Of a stretch of DNA of 64,000 bases, positions 17,078-25,228 are shown one piece after another. This stretch comes from Bdellovibrionales bacterium RIFOXYC1_FULL_37_79 (GTDB lineage: Bacteria; Bdellovibrionota; Bacteriovoracia; Bacteriovoracales; Bacteriovoracaceae). The translations under genes and the position numbers were made by a program. The notes under the pieces are model-generated. The model worked only from the letters and a program-made list of their open reading frames with translations. It was not told where the DNA came from and made no database searches. The DNA lies in NCBI GenBank assembly GCA_001770015.1, contig MEQB01000002.1:1-64000 (forward strand), given 5' to 3'. Position 1 is the stretch's first letter, and each line of letters opens with the position of its first letter.

Positions 17078-18700
17078 CTAAACAATTTTCTTGCGCATAT
17101 CCCAGAGTAGGTTACTGATATAGGCCCGTCTTTTTTCACGGGTGGCAACACTTAAAAGCTTGTTGATTTTTAAATTATCGGGATCTGAATAAAGCAGGAT
17201 CAAAAGCTCCTGAATGAAGTTGGTATTCAAGGTGATGTAGTTATCGGTGCCAATTCCCAGGCGCAGTCCCTTTTTTTCCCACCAGGAAAAGGGATGGTCC
17301 TTATAGTAATCAAAGCGACCGGTCAGTTTTAAATTGGAGGTGGGCAGGGAAATGAGGGGAACATTTTTGTTGATCATATGGTTTAAAACATCATGCTGGT
17401 AATGTTCGGTTTCCAAAGCGGTGTGAAATTTGGTTTTTATAAAGCTGGTGACTTCGCTATCCGATAAAGGAATGCCTTGATAAAGTTTTTCGGGTACACT
17501 ATAGTCCGGCCAATCCATATTTTTTACTTCATTATATTCGTGGGAGTGTTCCCGGAGCGGAATTTTTTGTTGATTGTCCTTGATCACCCGGTCAACAATT
17601 CTCTGGTAATAAAAATTGGGATTGATACCAAGACTTATGCCATGTTCGAGGGTATCAATTCTCCAGATATTGAGGGCATTGTCAACGGATTGCACGCCTT
17701 TTCTCAGGGTTTCAAAAGACTCTCCGTGATGACTTCTGATTTTAAGCCCTTTGTATTGAAGCCTTCTAAATCCATGTTTCATCTCCATGAAATGGACTTT
17801 TCGGAAAAGCTCTTTTTCGTTTCCCACGGTATCCACTTCTCTCAGATAAGGGGTCAGTTCCGGAAAATTATCCAGTAGATTTAAAATGGTTTCCACTTGG
17901 TGGTCAATATGGTCTTTTTTGGATTTAAAACGGGCCTGATCATAAAAATCGAGTTCTTTTCTAAAACATGGGGTTAGGACAAAATCAAAATCATTATGTT
18001 CCTTTTTAAATTGCATGAATCCGTCATAAAGACCAAGGACCACATCCTTAGAGCTTAGATAATTTTCGCTGGGTAGAATTTCCTCTTTTAATCCGTTGAT
18101 GCGCGATAAGGTGAATTTTAGCCGGATTCGTCCCACATTATAATTGTGATAGAGGTTGGAAGCCATATGATAAGCGGCGTCCTGGTGGATTTGACGATCT
18201 CTCAAGATGAGTTTGGGAAGGAACAGAATTTTTAAGTATTCATCAAAATGCTGATGATCCTTTAAACAGATCAATTTCCTTATATCGTCGGGGGATTGGA
18301 TACCCCGATAGGAAAATTCGTAAACATTTTTTAACAGTTTTTCGATTTTATCTTTTTTGGGCCCGTTTAGAATGTGCATCAAGTGAGGATAGATAAATTC
18401 GGGGGTAAGCGAGCCGGTCAGATGGATATGCTCTTCGTGATATTTCAAAGGAAACGATTTAAAAAATTGAAAAAGGGCGTGGGAAAAAGGATGGGACAAC
18501 AATTCCTTGATGGGGATTTTTTTTGATCTATTTTGATAAAGGAGGTTAACAAAGGATTCAATCTCCTTTTTGGACTCATTATCATGTTCCAGATAGTTGG
18601 ATTTTAAAAGCAGTTCAATGGTGTTCCCCAGGGTAAGTCCGTTGGTTTCACTGATGATTCGAATAAGTAAATTGGTAAGTTTTTGAGTGGGGGTTATCAT
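17078..18700 (-). CDS. Adenosine deaminase-like metal-dependent hydrolase
   Basis: 540 residues, longer than classical adenosine deaminase (~350) because of ~85 extra N-terminal residues and insertions. Family motifs are in order: EEHIHLTGSLTPEF (HxH metal ligands, ~residue 90), IRSHHGESFETL (HxGE), DTLEHGISLG (His ligand), LPTSNLKLTG and LGIGTDNYIT (metal Asp; the usual TDDP is TDNY). It probably deaminates a purine nucleoside or related compound in the cytoplasm; substrate is uncertain because of the altered TDDP site. No clear ribosome-binding site was seen before the ATG. Its last 16 codons are part of the 52-bp repeat. Confidence 0.8.
   Translation of the reverse strand: MITPTQKLTNLLIRIISETNGLTLGNTIELLLKSNYLEHDNESKKEIESFVNLLYQNRSKKIPIKELLSHPFSHALFQFFKSFPLKYHEEHIHLTGSLTPEFIYPHLMHILNGPKKDKIEKLLKNVYEFSYRGIQSPDDIRKLICLKDHQHFDEYLKILFLPKLILRDRQIHQDAAYHMASNLYHNYNVGRIRLKFTLSRINGLKEEILPSENYLSSKDVVLGLYDGFMQFKKEHNDFDFVLTPCFRKELDFYDQARFKSKKDHIDHQVETILNLLDNFPELTPYLREVDTVGNEKELFRKVHFMEMKHGFRRLQYKGLKIRSHHGESFETLRKGVQSVDNALNIWRIDTLEHGISLGINPNFYYQRIVDRVIKDNQQKIPLREHSHEYNEVKNMDWPDYSVPEKLYQGIPLSDSEVTSFIKTKFHTALETEHYQHDVLNHMINKNVPLISLPTSNLKLTGRFDYYKDHPFSWWEKKGLRLGIGTDNYITLNTNFIQELLILLYSDPDNLKINKLLSVATREKRRAYISNLLWDMRKKIV
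17079..17130. repeat. Right copy of a 51/52-bp direct repeat
   Basis: Second copy of the sequence at 16113-16163, here in its place at the 3' end of the adenosine deaminase-like gene. On the plus strand it also retains the reading frame NNFLAHIPE-stop, the tail of the GT9 protein, so each copy keeps both gene ends. Confidence 0.9.
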
Positions 18701-18795
18701 ATAATATATGTCATATTTCAGTTTGTTAACTTAGTCCTATTTAGAGTATAATTACTTGGATACCAATGTCCAGTCTTTAGATTTTTGAGGTTGTA

Positions 18796-19794
18796 ATGCT
18801 AACTTGGAGTATGAGAGAAATAGAATTGCCGCTTAAATTTGTTTGGAAAATCGCCCGTGGCAGCGTTACCAGCAAAACTAATTATATTGTGGAAGTTTTC
18901 GGTGGTGATATGAGCGCAGCGGGAGAGGTTTCGATCTGTTCCCGTTTTGGTGAGACCCCGGAACAAATTCATGAGGGGTTTAATAAATTTATAAGTTCCT
19001 TGCCCGGCCCGGTGAGAAGTGTGGAGGAACTGATTGAATTTTTAAACGATCTTGAGTTACCCGGTTCGCTGCGGTTTGGAATTGAATCCGCCTTTGTTTC
19101 CTATCTTTCCCAGCTCTCGGAAAAACCGGTGGAGGAGTTGCTAGGCCAAAAAAGTGTCAATGTTTTGGAGACCTCTATCTCGCTTCCCATCATGCCGGTA
19201 GGTGATATCAAAAAATTTATTGATGATTATGACCTGACCCGTTTTAAAACCATGAAAGTCAAGGTGGGCAGGGATTCAGATCCAGATTTTATCCAGGAAG
19301 TACTCAAGCATTTTTTTGGCAAGATATGTATTGATGCCAACGAGAGCTTTAACAACCCCGACGAGGTTTTGCAATTTTTGGAAAGACAGGATCTGGAGAA
19401 AATTGTTTTTTTAGAACAACCCATGCATGCTGATCAACATGATGCCTATCTTTATTTGAAAGAGAATTCGCCGGTGTATTTGATTGCCGACGAGTCAATC
19501 ACCACTCAAAATGTTACGGAATATTATGTGAGAAGGTTTCATGGAATTAATATAAAGCTGATGAAATCGGGCGGGTATCTGAAGGCGATCTCCCAGCTAA
19601 GAAAGGCCAGGGAGTTGGGACTCAAAACCATGCTTGGTTGTATGCTGGAAACTTCCCTGGGAATTTCATCGGCGTTTAATCTGGCTTACAAGGTTGATTA
19701 TATAGATTTGGACAGTCACCTTTTTTTAAAAAATGAACCCTTCAATTTACTGACAGAGGAAAATGGCAGACTGTTTCGCAATCACCTGCAATAG
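18796..19794 (+). CDS. Dipeptide epimerase (enolase superfamily, MLE subgroup)
   Basis: 332 residues. The N-terminal capping domain precedes the barrel. Catalytic marks: KTMKVKVGRD (KxK base, ~150), CIDANESF (metal Asp), VFLEQPMHADQ (metal Glu), YLIADESITT (metal Asp), NIKLMKSGG (second Lys base) and MLGCMLETSLG with the C-terminal DLDSHLFL typical of L-Ala-D/L-Glu epimerases. It would convert L-Ala-D-Glu from murein to L-Ala-L-Glu in the cytoplasm. Ribosome-binding site GAGG. A lytic transglycosylase gene follows 91 bases downstream, consistent with murein recycling. Divergent from the adenosine deaminase-like gene. Confidence 0.9.
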   Translation: MLTWSMREIELPLKFVWKIARGSVTSKTNYIVEVFGGDMSAAGEVSICSRFGETPEQIHEGFNKFISSLPGPVRSVEELIEFLNDLELPGSLRFGIESAFVSYLSQLSEKPVEELLGQKSVNVLETSISLPIMPVGDIKKFIDDYDLTRFKTMKVKVGRDSDPDFIQEVLKHFFGKICIDANESFNNPDEVLQFLERQDLEKIVFLEQPMHADQHDAYLYLKENSPVYLIADESITTQNVTEYYVRRFHGINIKLMKSGGYLKAISQLRKARELGLKTMLGCMLETSLGISSAFNLAYKVDYIDLDSHLFLKNEPFNLLTEENGRLFRNHLQ

Positions 19795-19885
19795 GCCGGT
19801 GTCCAAGAGATGTTTTGGGAGGTAGATCTTTCCTCCTTAAGCTTTTGACTCATTTCGTTTAAAATAGTGGGATAGTCGCATTATT

Positions 19886-21100
19886 ATGATGGTGATGATG
19901 AAGGGGATCTCATTGAAGTGTTGTTATTTAATTATTTTGATTAGCTTGGTAATCGGTTGTGCGAGTCAACCGGCCTCACAACGTCCCAAACCGGAGTTGC
20001 CTCAACTGACCATGGAGGAGCTTACCGACGATGCCATGATGAGTGAGGAGTTTGTAAAAGAAAATCTGAGTATCGTAGAAAAAAAAGATGTGGTGATTTT
20101 ACAAAAAGTAAAAAAGCAGAGTGCGGCAGTCAAAAAAATTGAAAACACTTCGCTTAATATGCATTCGATGAATCTGCGTTACTCTAAAAAATTATATGAT
20201 TTTTGGATCAATTATTTAACCAGTAGATTCAGGGACACTTTTCAAAATCATCTGGGTAACGCTTTAAAGTATAAGGACACGGTCATGCAAATTTTGGCGC
20301 GATATAATCTGCCAAAAGAGCTTTTTTATGTGGGGTTGATTGAAAGTGGTTACAATCTGCGGATAAAAAGCAGGGCCGGGGCAGCCGGTCCCTGGCAGTT
20401 TATGAAATCAACGGCCATACACTACGGGTTGAAGATTAAAAGAGGGGTTGATGAAAGAAATGATCTCATTAAATCCACTCATGCCGCATGCAGATACTTC
20501 AAGGATTTATATAATATTTTCGGCAGCTGGGAATTTGCCCTGCTGGCATATAATAAGGGGGAGTACGGGGTGATCCGGGCCATTAGAAGAGGAAATAGCC
20601 GGGATTATAAGGTGCTGGTGGCCCAAAAATTATTACCCAGGGAAACGATTTATTATATTCCCAAGATCGTAGCAGCCAGGGACATTTTTAATCAGATGGA
20701 TCAATATGGTTTCAGTGGACAGAGTCGGACTTTGGCGACCCAGGAGGTTTCTGTTCAAGTAGCAAAATCTCAAACCACTCCCAGGCCAAAGGTGGTTTAC
20801 AAAAAGCACTTGACCCATAAGGTTAGAAAGGGTGATACCTTGCTTGGCCTCTCCCAGAGATATGCAGTGTCCCTGGCCAAGATAAAACAATCTAATTCAT
20901 TGCGTTCTAACCGGCTGTTAAAAAATCAGAAAATAAAAATACCGGTAAAAGTTTCTTACTACACTGTTCGAGAAGGCGACAATCTTACTTTGGTTGCGCA
21001 AAAATTTGGATTGTCAGTTGGAAAAATTCTAAGCTACAATTCCCTTGATTCAGAAAAAATTTATCCTAGACAAAGATTGGTGATACCGGTCTTATTGTAA
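19886..21100 (+). CDS. mltD: Membrane-bound lytic transglycosylase D-like lipoprotein, SLT plus two LysM
   Basis: 404 residues. Lipoprotein signal with lipobox LVIGC; the start is uncertain among clustered ATGs at 19886-19898. The SLT domain (~125-255) shows FYVGLIESGYN with the catalytic Glu, SRAGAAGPWQFM, and LLAYNKGEYGVIRA. Two LysM domains follow: HKVRKGDTLLGLSQRYAVSL (~310-355) and YTVREGDNLTLVAQKFGLSV (~358-402). The enzyme cleaves glycan strands to 1,6-anhydro-MurNAc at the outer-membrane inner leaflet. It suits both wall growth and, if this is a predator, prey-wall modification (inference). Confidence 0.92.
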   Translation: MMVMMKGISLKCCYLIILISLVIGCASQPASQRPKPELPQLTMEELTDDAMMSEEFVKENLSIVEKKDVVILQKVKKQSAAVKKIENTSLNMHSMNLRYSKKLYDFWINYLTSRFRDTFQNHLGNALKYKDTVMQILARYNLPKELFYVGLIESGYNLRIKSRAGAAGPWQFMKSTAIHYGLKIKRGVDERNDLIKSTHAACRYFKDLYNIFGSWEFALLAYNKGEYGVIRAIRRGNSRDYKVLVAQKLLPRETIYYIPKIVAARDIFNQMDQYGFSGQSRTLATQEVSVQVAKSQTTPRPKVVYKKHLTHKVRKGDTLLGLSQRYAVSLAKIKQSNSLRSNRLLKNQKIKIPVKVSYYTVREGDNLTLVAQKFGLSVGKILSYNSLDSEKIYPRQRLVIPVLL

Positions 21101-21124
21101 GCACAGGGAAGGAATTTTAAGCAC

Positions 21125-22270
21125 ATGAAAATTGCATTCGATGCTAAAAGGGCGTTTCATAATTTTCGAGGTCTTGGTAATTACTCCAGAACGCTGATTG
21201 AAGGGCTGGTTTTAAATTTTCCAGAAAATGAATATGTGCTTTATACGCCGCCGTTTAAGGATGAAAGGGCACGAAAATGGTATGAGGATTTGAAAAATAA
21301 AGGCAATTTAAAACTGGTGGTGCCCAGTAGTTTTTTAACTCAAACTTTTTCTTCCTCCTGGCGCAGTCTTTTTTTAACTAATGTTTTGAAAAAGGACAAA
21401 CCGGATATCTTCCACGGGCTTTCCCATGAATTACCTCCTAAAATTGACCAACTGGGGATCAAGACTGTGGTGACCATCCACGATTTATTATTTATGAGAT
21501 ATCCGGGTATGTTCAGTTCCGTGGATCGAAGAATTTACAAAAAAAAATATACCTATAGCTGCAAGGTAGCCGATCGGGTGGTGGCTATTTGTGAACAAAC
21601 CAAAAATGACCTGGACCAATACCTGAAAGTGGATGCTAATAAAGTGGATGTGGTTTATCAAAGTTGTGACCCGATGTTTTACCATTTGGAGGATAAGGCA
21701 AAACAGGATGAAGTTCGTAAAAAGTATTTTTTACCTCATCACTATATTTTGTATGTGGGGGCCTTTTCCAAATTAAAAAATCTTGAGCATCTGATCACCA
21801 GCTATAAATACGTTTCCCAGTATCATGATTTGCCACTGGTGTTGGTGGGACAGGGAGCTAAATATCGTCACCACCTCGTGCAGCATGCCTGCAAACTCAA
21901 CCTGGAAAATCATGTTATTTTTCTGGAGGATGTACCCAGCCGGGATCTACCAGCACTTTATCAGCAGGCCACCGTGTTTGTTTTCCCTTCTTTGTTTGAA
22001 GGATTTGGCATACCCATTATTGAATCACTGTTTAGTGGTGTCCCGGTCATCACATCCACTGGCTCATGTTTTGGTGAAACCGGAGGGGATGCGGTGGAAT
22101 ATGTCGATCCTCATGACAGTGACAAGCTCGGAAAGGCCATGACCAGATTGGTGGAAAATGATAAACTTCGCGAGGAAATGAGTGAAAAAGGCCATAAATG
22201 GGTTAAGAGATTTCATCTGGAATTAACTTCTACCAATATGATTAAGTTATACAAATCACTGCTATCTTAA
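21125..22270 (+). CDS. Glycosyltransferase family 4
   Basis: 381 residues, GT-B fold. The N-terminal FDAKRAFHNFRGLGNYSRTL is the acceptor-side glycine motif of GT4 enzymes. TIHDLLFMRYPGMFS, ILYVGAFSKLKNLEHLI and the donor-site signature VFPSLFEGFGIPIIESLFSG with E-x7-E are all present. It likely transfers a nucleotide-activated hexose during surface polysaccharide or LPS synthesis at the cytoplasmic face. Ribosome-binding sequence GGAAGGA is about a dozen bases before the ATG, a little far. It follows the mltD-like gene by 24 bases and is probably co-transcribed. Confidence 0.9.
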   Translation: MKIAFDAKRAFHNFRGLGNYSRTLIEGLVLNFPENEYVLYTPPFKDERARKWYEDLKNKGNLKLVVPSSFLTQTFSSSWRSLFLTNVLKKDKPDIFHGLSHELPPKIDQLGIKTVVTIHDLLFMRYPGMFSSVDRRIYKKKYTYSCKVADRVVAICEQTKNDLDQYLKVDANKVDVVYQSCDPMFYHLEDKAKQDEVRKKYFLPHHYILYVGAFSKLKNLEHLITSYKYVSQYHDLPLVLVGQGAKYRHHLVQHACKLNLENHVIFLEDVPSRDLPALYQQATVFVFPSLFEGFGIPIIESLFSGVPVITSTGSCFGETGGDAVEYVDPHDSDKLGKAMTRLVENDKLREEMSEKGHKWVKRFHLELTSTNMIKLYKSLLS

Positions 22271-22353
22271 CTAAACCTTTTAAGTTTCTAGTAATTTCTT
22301 CATTTATAAGTTAACTTATTTTGATAATATTTTTTCAAAATAGTGAGGTGTAT

Positions 22354-22872
22354 ATGGCAATCAAAAAAATAATGGAACAGGCCTTAAACAATCAATTAAA
22401 CGCCGAATCGGAGTCCGAGTATTTATATCTTTCCATGAGCGCTTATTTTGAAAGTATCAATTTAAAGGGGATGGCTCATTGGATGTATGTCCAGTTTCAA
22501 GAGGAGCAGACCCATAAAATGAAAATTTTTCGTTATATCAATGAGCGAGGAGGTTTTATCAATTTTAAAAGCCTTAACGCACCCAAAGCTCAATGGAGTG
22601 GACCGCTTAACGTCTTTGAGGAAACCCTTGTGCATGAGATGAAAGTAACCGAGATGATCAATAATCTGGTAGAGCTTGCCATGAAGGAAAAAGACTTTGC
22701 CACCTATCAATTTTTACAGTGGTATGTAAATGAACAGGTGGAGGAAGAGGCGAATGTGGTCAATATCGTGGAAAATATAAAAAGGGTTCAAAATTCCTCG
22801 GAAGGTCTCTATATGCTTGACAAGGAATTGGCCAGCAGGGTGTTTATTGATGCTACCATGACTGCGGTTTAA
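22354..22872 (+). CDS. Ferritin (non-haem)
   Basis: 172 residues from ATG 22354, preferred over the longer TTG-initiated frame because GAGGTG lies just upstream. Four-helix ferritin with ferroxidase ligands visible: NAESESEYLYLSMSAYFESI (Glu on helix A), QEEQTHKMKIF (ExxH on helix B), FEETLVHEMKV, and NEQVEEEANV. It stores and oxidises Fe(II). The stop is only three bases before cydA, so ferritin and cytochrome bd are probably one operon, linking iron storage with oxygen scavenging. Confidence 0.93.
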   Translation: MAIKKIMEQALNNQLNAESESEYLYLSMSAYFESINLKGMAHWMYVQFQEEQTHKMKIFRYINERGGFINFKSLNAPKAQWSGPLNVFEETLVHEMKVTEMINNLVELAMKEKDFATYQFLQWYVNEQVEEEANVVNIVENIKRVQNSSEGLYMLDKELASRVFIDATMTAV

Positions 22873-22875
22873 GTT

Positions 22876-24186
22876 ATGGATCAGGTACTGCTTGCCAGAT
22901 TGCAATTTGCTTTTACCATCGGCTTTCATTATATCTTTCCACCCCTGACCATCGGTATGGCGTGGCTTATTTTTATTTTTGAGTCATTGCATTTGAAAGA
23001 TGCTTCCACACTCTACCGGTCAATTTCCAGATTTTGGCTTAAGCTTTTTATTGTTTCGTTTGCCGTGGGAGTGGCCACTGGCATAACCATGGAATTTCAA
23101 TTTGGTACCAACTGGGCACAGTATTCCAAGTTTGTGGGTGATATTTTCGGAGCCCCGCTGGCCGCAGAGGGAATATTTGCTTTTTTTCTGGAGTCTTGTT
23201 TTATTTCCATTCTGATTTATGGAGAAAAAAGAGTGTCATCCAGAATGTATTGGTTTTCCACTTTAATGGTGGCGATTGGATCAACGCTTTCAGCTTTTTG
23301 GATTATTGTGGCCAATTCCTGGCAACAAACCCCGGCCGGTTTTGAAATGATTGAAGGCAAGCCGGTGTTGACCAATTTTTTATTAGCAGTTTTTAACCCA
23401 TCCACGATTCCCAGATATTTTCATACCATAAGCGGAGCATTGATTACCGGAGCTTTTTTTATCATGGGGATTTCTGCCTATTATCTACTTAAAAAAATGC
23501 ATGTGGAATTTGCCAAGACTTCTTTTAAAGTGGCCTTGATCTTTGGTTTTTTTTCGGTGTTTACGTTGCTGCCCATCGGACATTTTCATGGAGTGCAAGT
23601 GGCCAGAACCCAGGCGGCGAAAATGGCTGCCTTTGAGGGGATTTGGGAAAGTGGCACCCATGCTCCGATGCTGGTGTTTGGGATTCCCGATGAGAAAGCC
23701 GAGTTAACCAAATACCGGTTGGAAATTCCCAGTCTGTTGAGTATTTTAATTGGAGGAACTCCCCATCATAAGGTGGTCGGGCTAAAGGATTTTCCCAGGG
23801 AGGAAAGACCTCCTCTTTTTATAACGTTTACCAGTTTCCATCTAATGGTCTTGTGCGGACTTTACTTTTTGTGTTTTACCGTGGGAGGACTGATTTTGCT
23901 CGGTAAGAACCGGCTGTTTGAAAATACCTTTTTTCTAAGACTTGCGATGTACTCCCTGCCGATCCCTTTCATTGCTAACGAACTGGGGTGGATAGCTGCC
24001 GAAGTGGGAAGGCAGCCTTGGATTGTGTGGGGGCTTTTAAAAACTAAGGAAGCGATCTCTCTAAATGTCCCACCCATTCAGATTCTCATGACCCTGGTGA
24101 TGTTTGGTTTCATTTATGCCTTGTTATTTATTATCTGGGTGGTGGTGCTTAGAAAAAAAATATTAAAAGGCCCGGAAATATTTTAA
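22876..24186 (+). CDS. cydA: Cytochrome bd ubiquinol oxidase subunit I
   Basis: 436 residues, about nine membrane helices. The haem ligand His18 is in FTIGFHYIFPPLTIG, a second in IPRYFHTISGALITG (haem b595/b558 side), and the conserved GRQPW motif is in AAEVGRQPWIVWG. GHFHGVQVARTQAAKMAAFE precedes a short Q-loop, so this is the short-loop (CioA-like) type rather than the long E. coli type. It oxidises quinol and reduces O2 to water with high affinity. It lies three bases after ferritin and 31 bases before cydB. Confidence 0.96.
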   Translation: MDQVLLARLQFAFTIGFHYIFPPLTIGMAWLIFIFESLHLKDASTLYRSISRFWLKLFIVSFAVGVATGITMEFQFGTNWAQYSKFVGDIFGAPLAAEGIFAFFLESCFISILIYGEKRVSSRMYWFSTLMVAIGSTLSAFWIIVANSWQQTPAGFEMIEGKPVLTNFLLAVFNPSTIPRYFHTISGALITGAFFIMGISAYYLLKKMHVEFAKTSFKVALIFGFFSVFTLLPIGHFHGVQVARTQAAKMAAFEGIWESGTHAPMLVFGIPDEKAELTKYRLEIPSLLSILIGGTPHHKVVGLKDFPREERPPLFITFTSFHLMVLCGLYFLCFTVGGLILLGKNRLFENTFFLRLAMYSLPIPFIANELGWIAAEVGRQPWIVWGLLKTKEAISLNVPPIQILMTLVMFGFIYALLFIIWVVVLRKKILKGPEIF

Positions 24187-24217
24187 AATATTAAGTTGAA
24201 TTGTTAAGGAGTTGGCG

Positions 24218-25216
24218 TTGGAAACTTTACAAATAATCTGGCTCTTACTAATTGGCCTGCTTTTTATGGGATATGCCGTCTTGGATGGATTTGATCTGGG
24301 CGCAGGGGTGCTTTATTTATTGGTTAAAAAAGAAGAGGAGAAAAAGGCTATTTTACGAAGTATTGGTCCCTTTTGGGATGGTAATGAAGTCTGGCTTTTA
24401 ACCGGGGGAGGTGCTTTGTTTGCGGCCTATCCCGCAGTTTATGCGGCCACCTTTAGCGGTTTTTATCTGGCCATGATGCTGGTGTTATTCGGACTTATTT
24501 TTCGAGCGGTCAGTATTGAATTTAGAAACCAAAGCGATTCTAAATTTTGGAAAAAGCTCTTTGACTATGGGTTTGTCATTGGCAGTTTTTTGCCGGCACT
24601 TCTTTATGGTGTGGCGGTGGGAAATGTTGTCAGAGGACTTCCCCTGGATGCCGATTACAATTATACCGGAACATTTTTTGATCTCCTCAATCCTTATGCC
24701 CTGGGAGTTGGACTCACTGGTCTTTTTATGTTCATCACCCATGGAGCAGTTTTTGTGGCCATGCGTACGGAGGGAGAACTTGCCAGGAAGGCCAAAGCCT
24801 GGGCGCAAATCAGTTATTGGCCATATCTTGGTTTGTTTATTGGCATATCCCTGTGGAGTTTTATTTCTCATCATCGCGGTCCGTTTGTGCTTTCCCCTTG
24901 GATCAATATCACGGCCTTGCTGGGCATGATTTTGCTTAGAGTTTTTATTAATTATAGTCAATTCGGCCGGGCCTTGCTTTGTTCGGGAGCTGTTATTATG
25001 GGTATCATGTTGACGGTGGGCATTGGCATTTATCCTTATTGGGTACCACCTCTTTACGAGGGAGGAATTGGCCTTACGGTTTTTAATTCTTCTTCGTCGT
25101 TTTACACTTTAATCTCCATGCTGATCATTGCGATGATTGGCATGCCGGTAGTAATCGCCTATAATGTTTATATTTATAAATTGTTTTTAAAAGAAAATAT
25201 CAAATCAAATACATAA
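24218..25216 (+). CDS. cydB: Cytochrome bd ubiquinol oxidase subunit II
   Basis: 332 residues from TTG 24218. AAGGAG ends at 24211, which gives six bases to this TTG and none to the TTG at 24212. Typical CydB start LQIIWLLLIGLLFMGYAVLD then GFDLGAGVLYL, and GPFWDGNEVWLLTGGGALFA, the family signature. Eight or nine membrane helices. It forms the bd oxidase with CydA. No cydX-like small gene is seen after it; the OPT transporter follows after 12 bases. Confidence 0.95.
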   Translation: METLQIIWLLLIGLLFMGYAVLDGFDLGAGVLYLLVKKEEEKKAILRSIGPFWDGNEVWLLTGGGALFAAYPAVYAATFSGFYLAMMLVLFGLIFRAVSIEFRNQSDSKFWKKLFDYGFVIGSFLPALLYGVAVGNVVRGLPLDADYNYTGTFFDLLNPYALGVGLTGLFMFITHGAVFVAMRTEGELARKAKAWAQISYWPYLGLFIGISLWSFISHHRGPFVLSPWINITALLGMILLRVFINYSQFGRALLCSGAVIMGIMLTVGIGIYPYWVPPLYEGGIGLTVFNSSSSFYTLISMLIIAMIGMPVVIAYNVYIYKLFLKENIKSNT

Positions 25217-25228
25217 TCTGGAGTGCAT

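Noticed and set aside
17477-17878. 133-codon frame antisense to the adenosine deaminase-like gene
   Set aside because: Shadow of a well-supported gene on the other strand; no motifs of its own.
24485-24961. 158-codon frame antisense to cydB, and a 137-codon frame in the same region
   Set aside because: Both are shadows of cydB, which has full family motifs.
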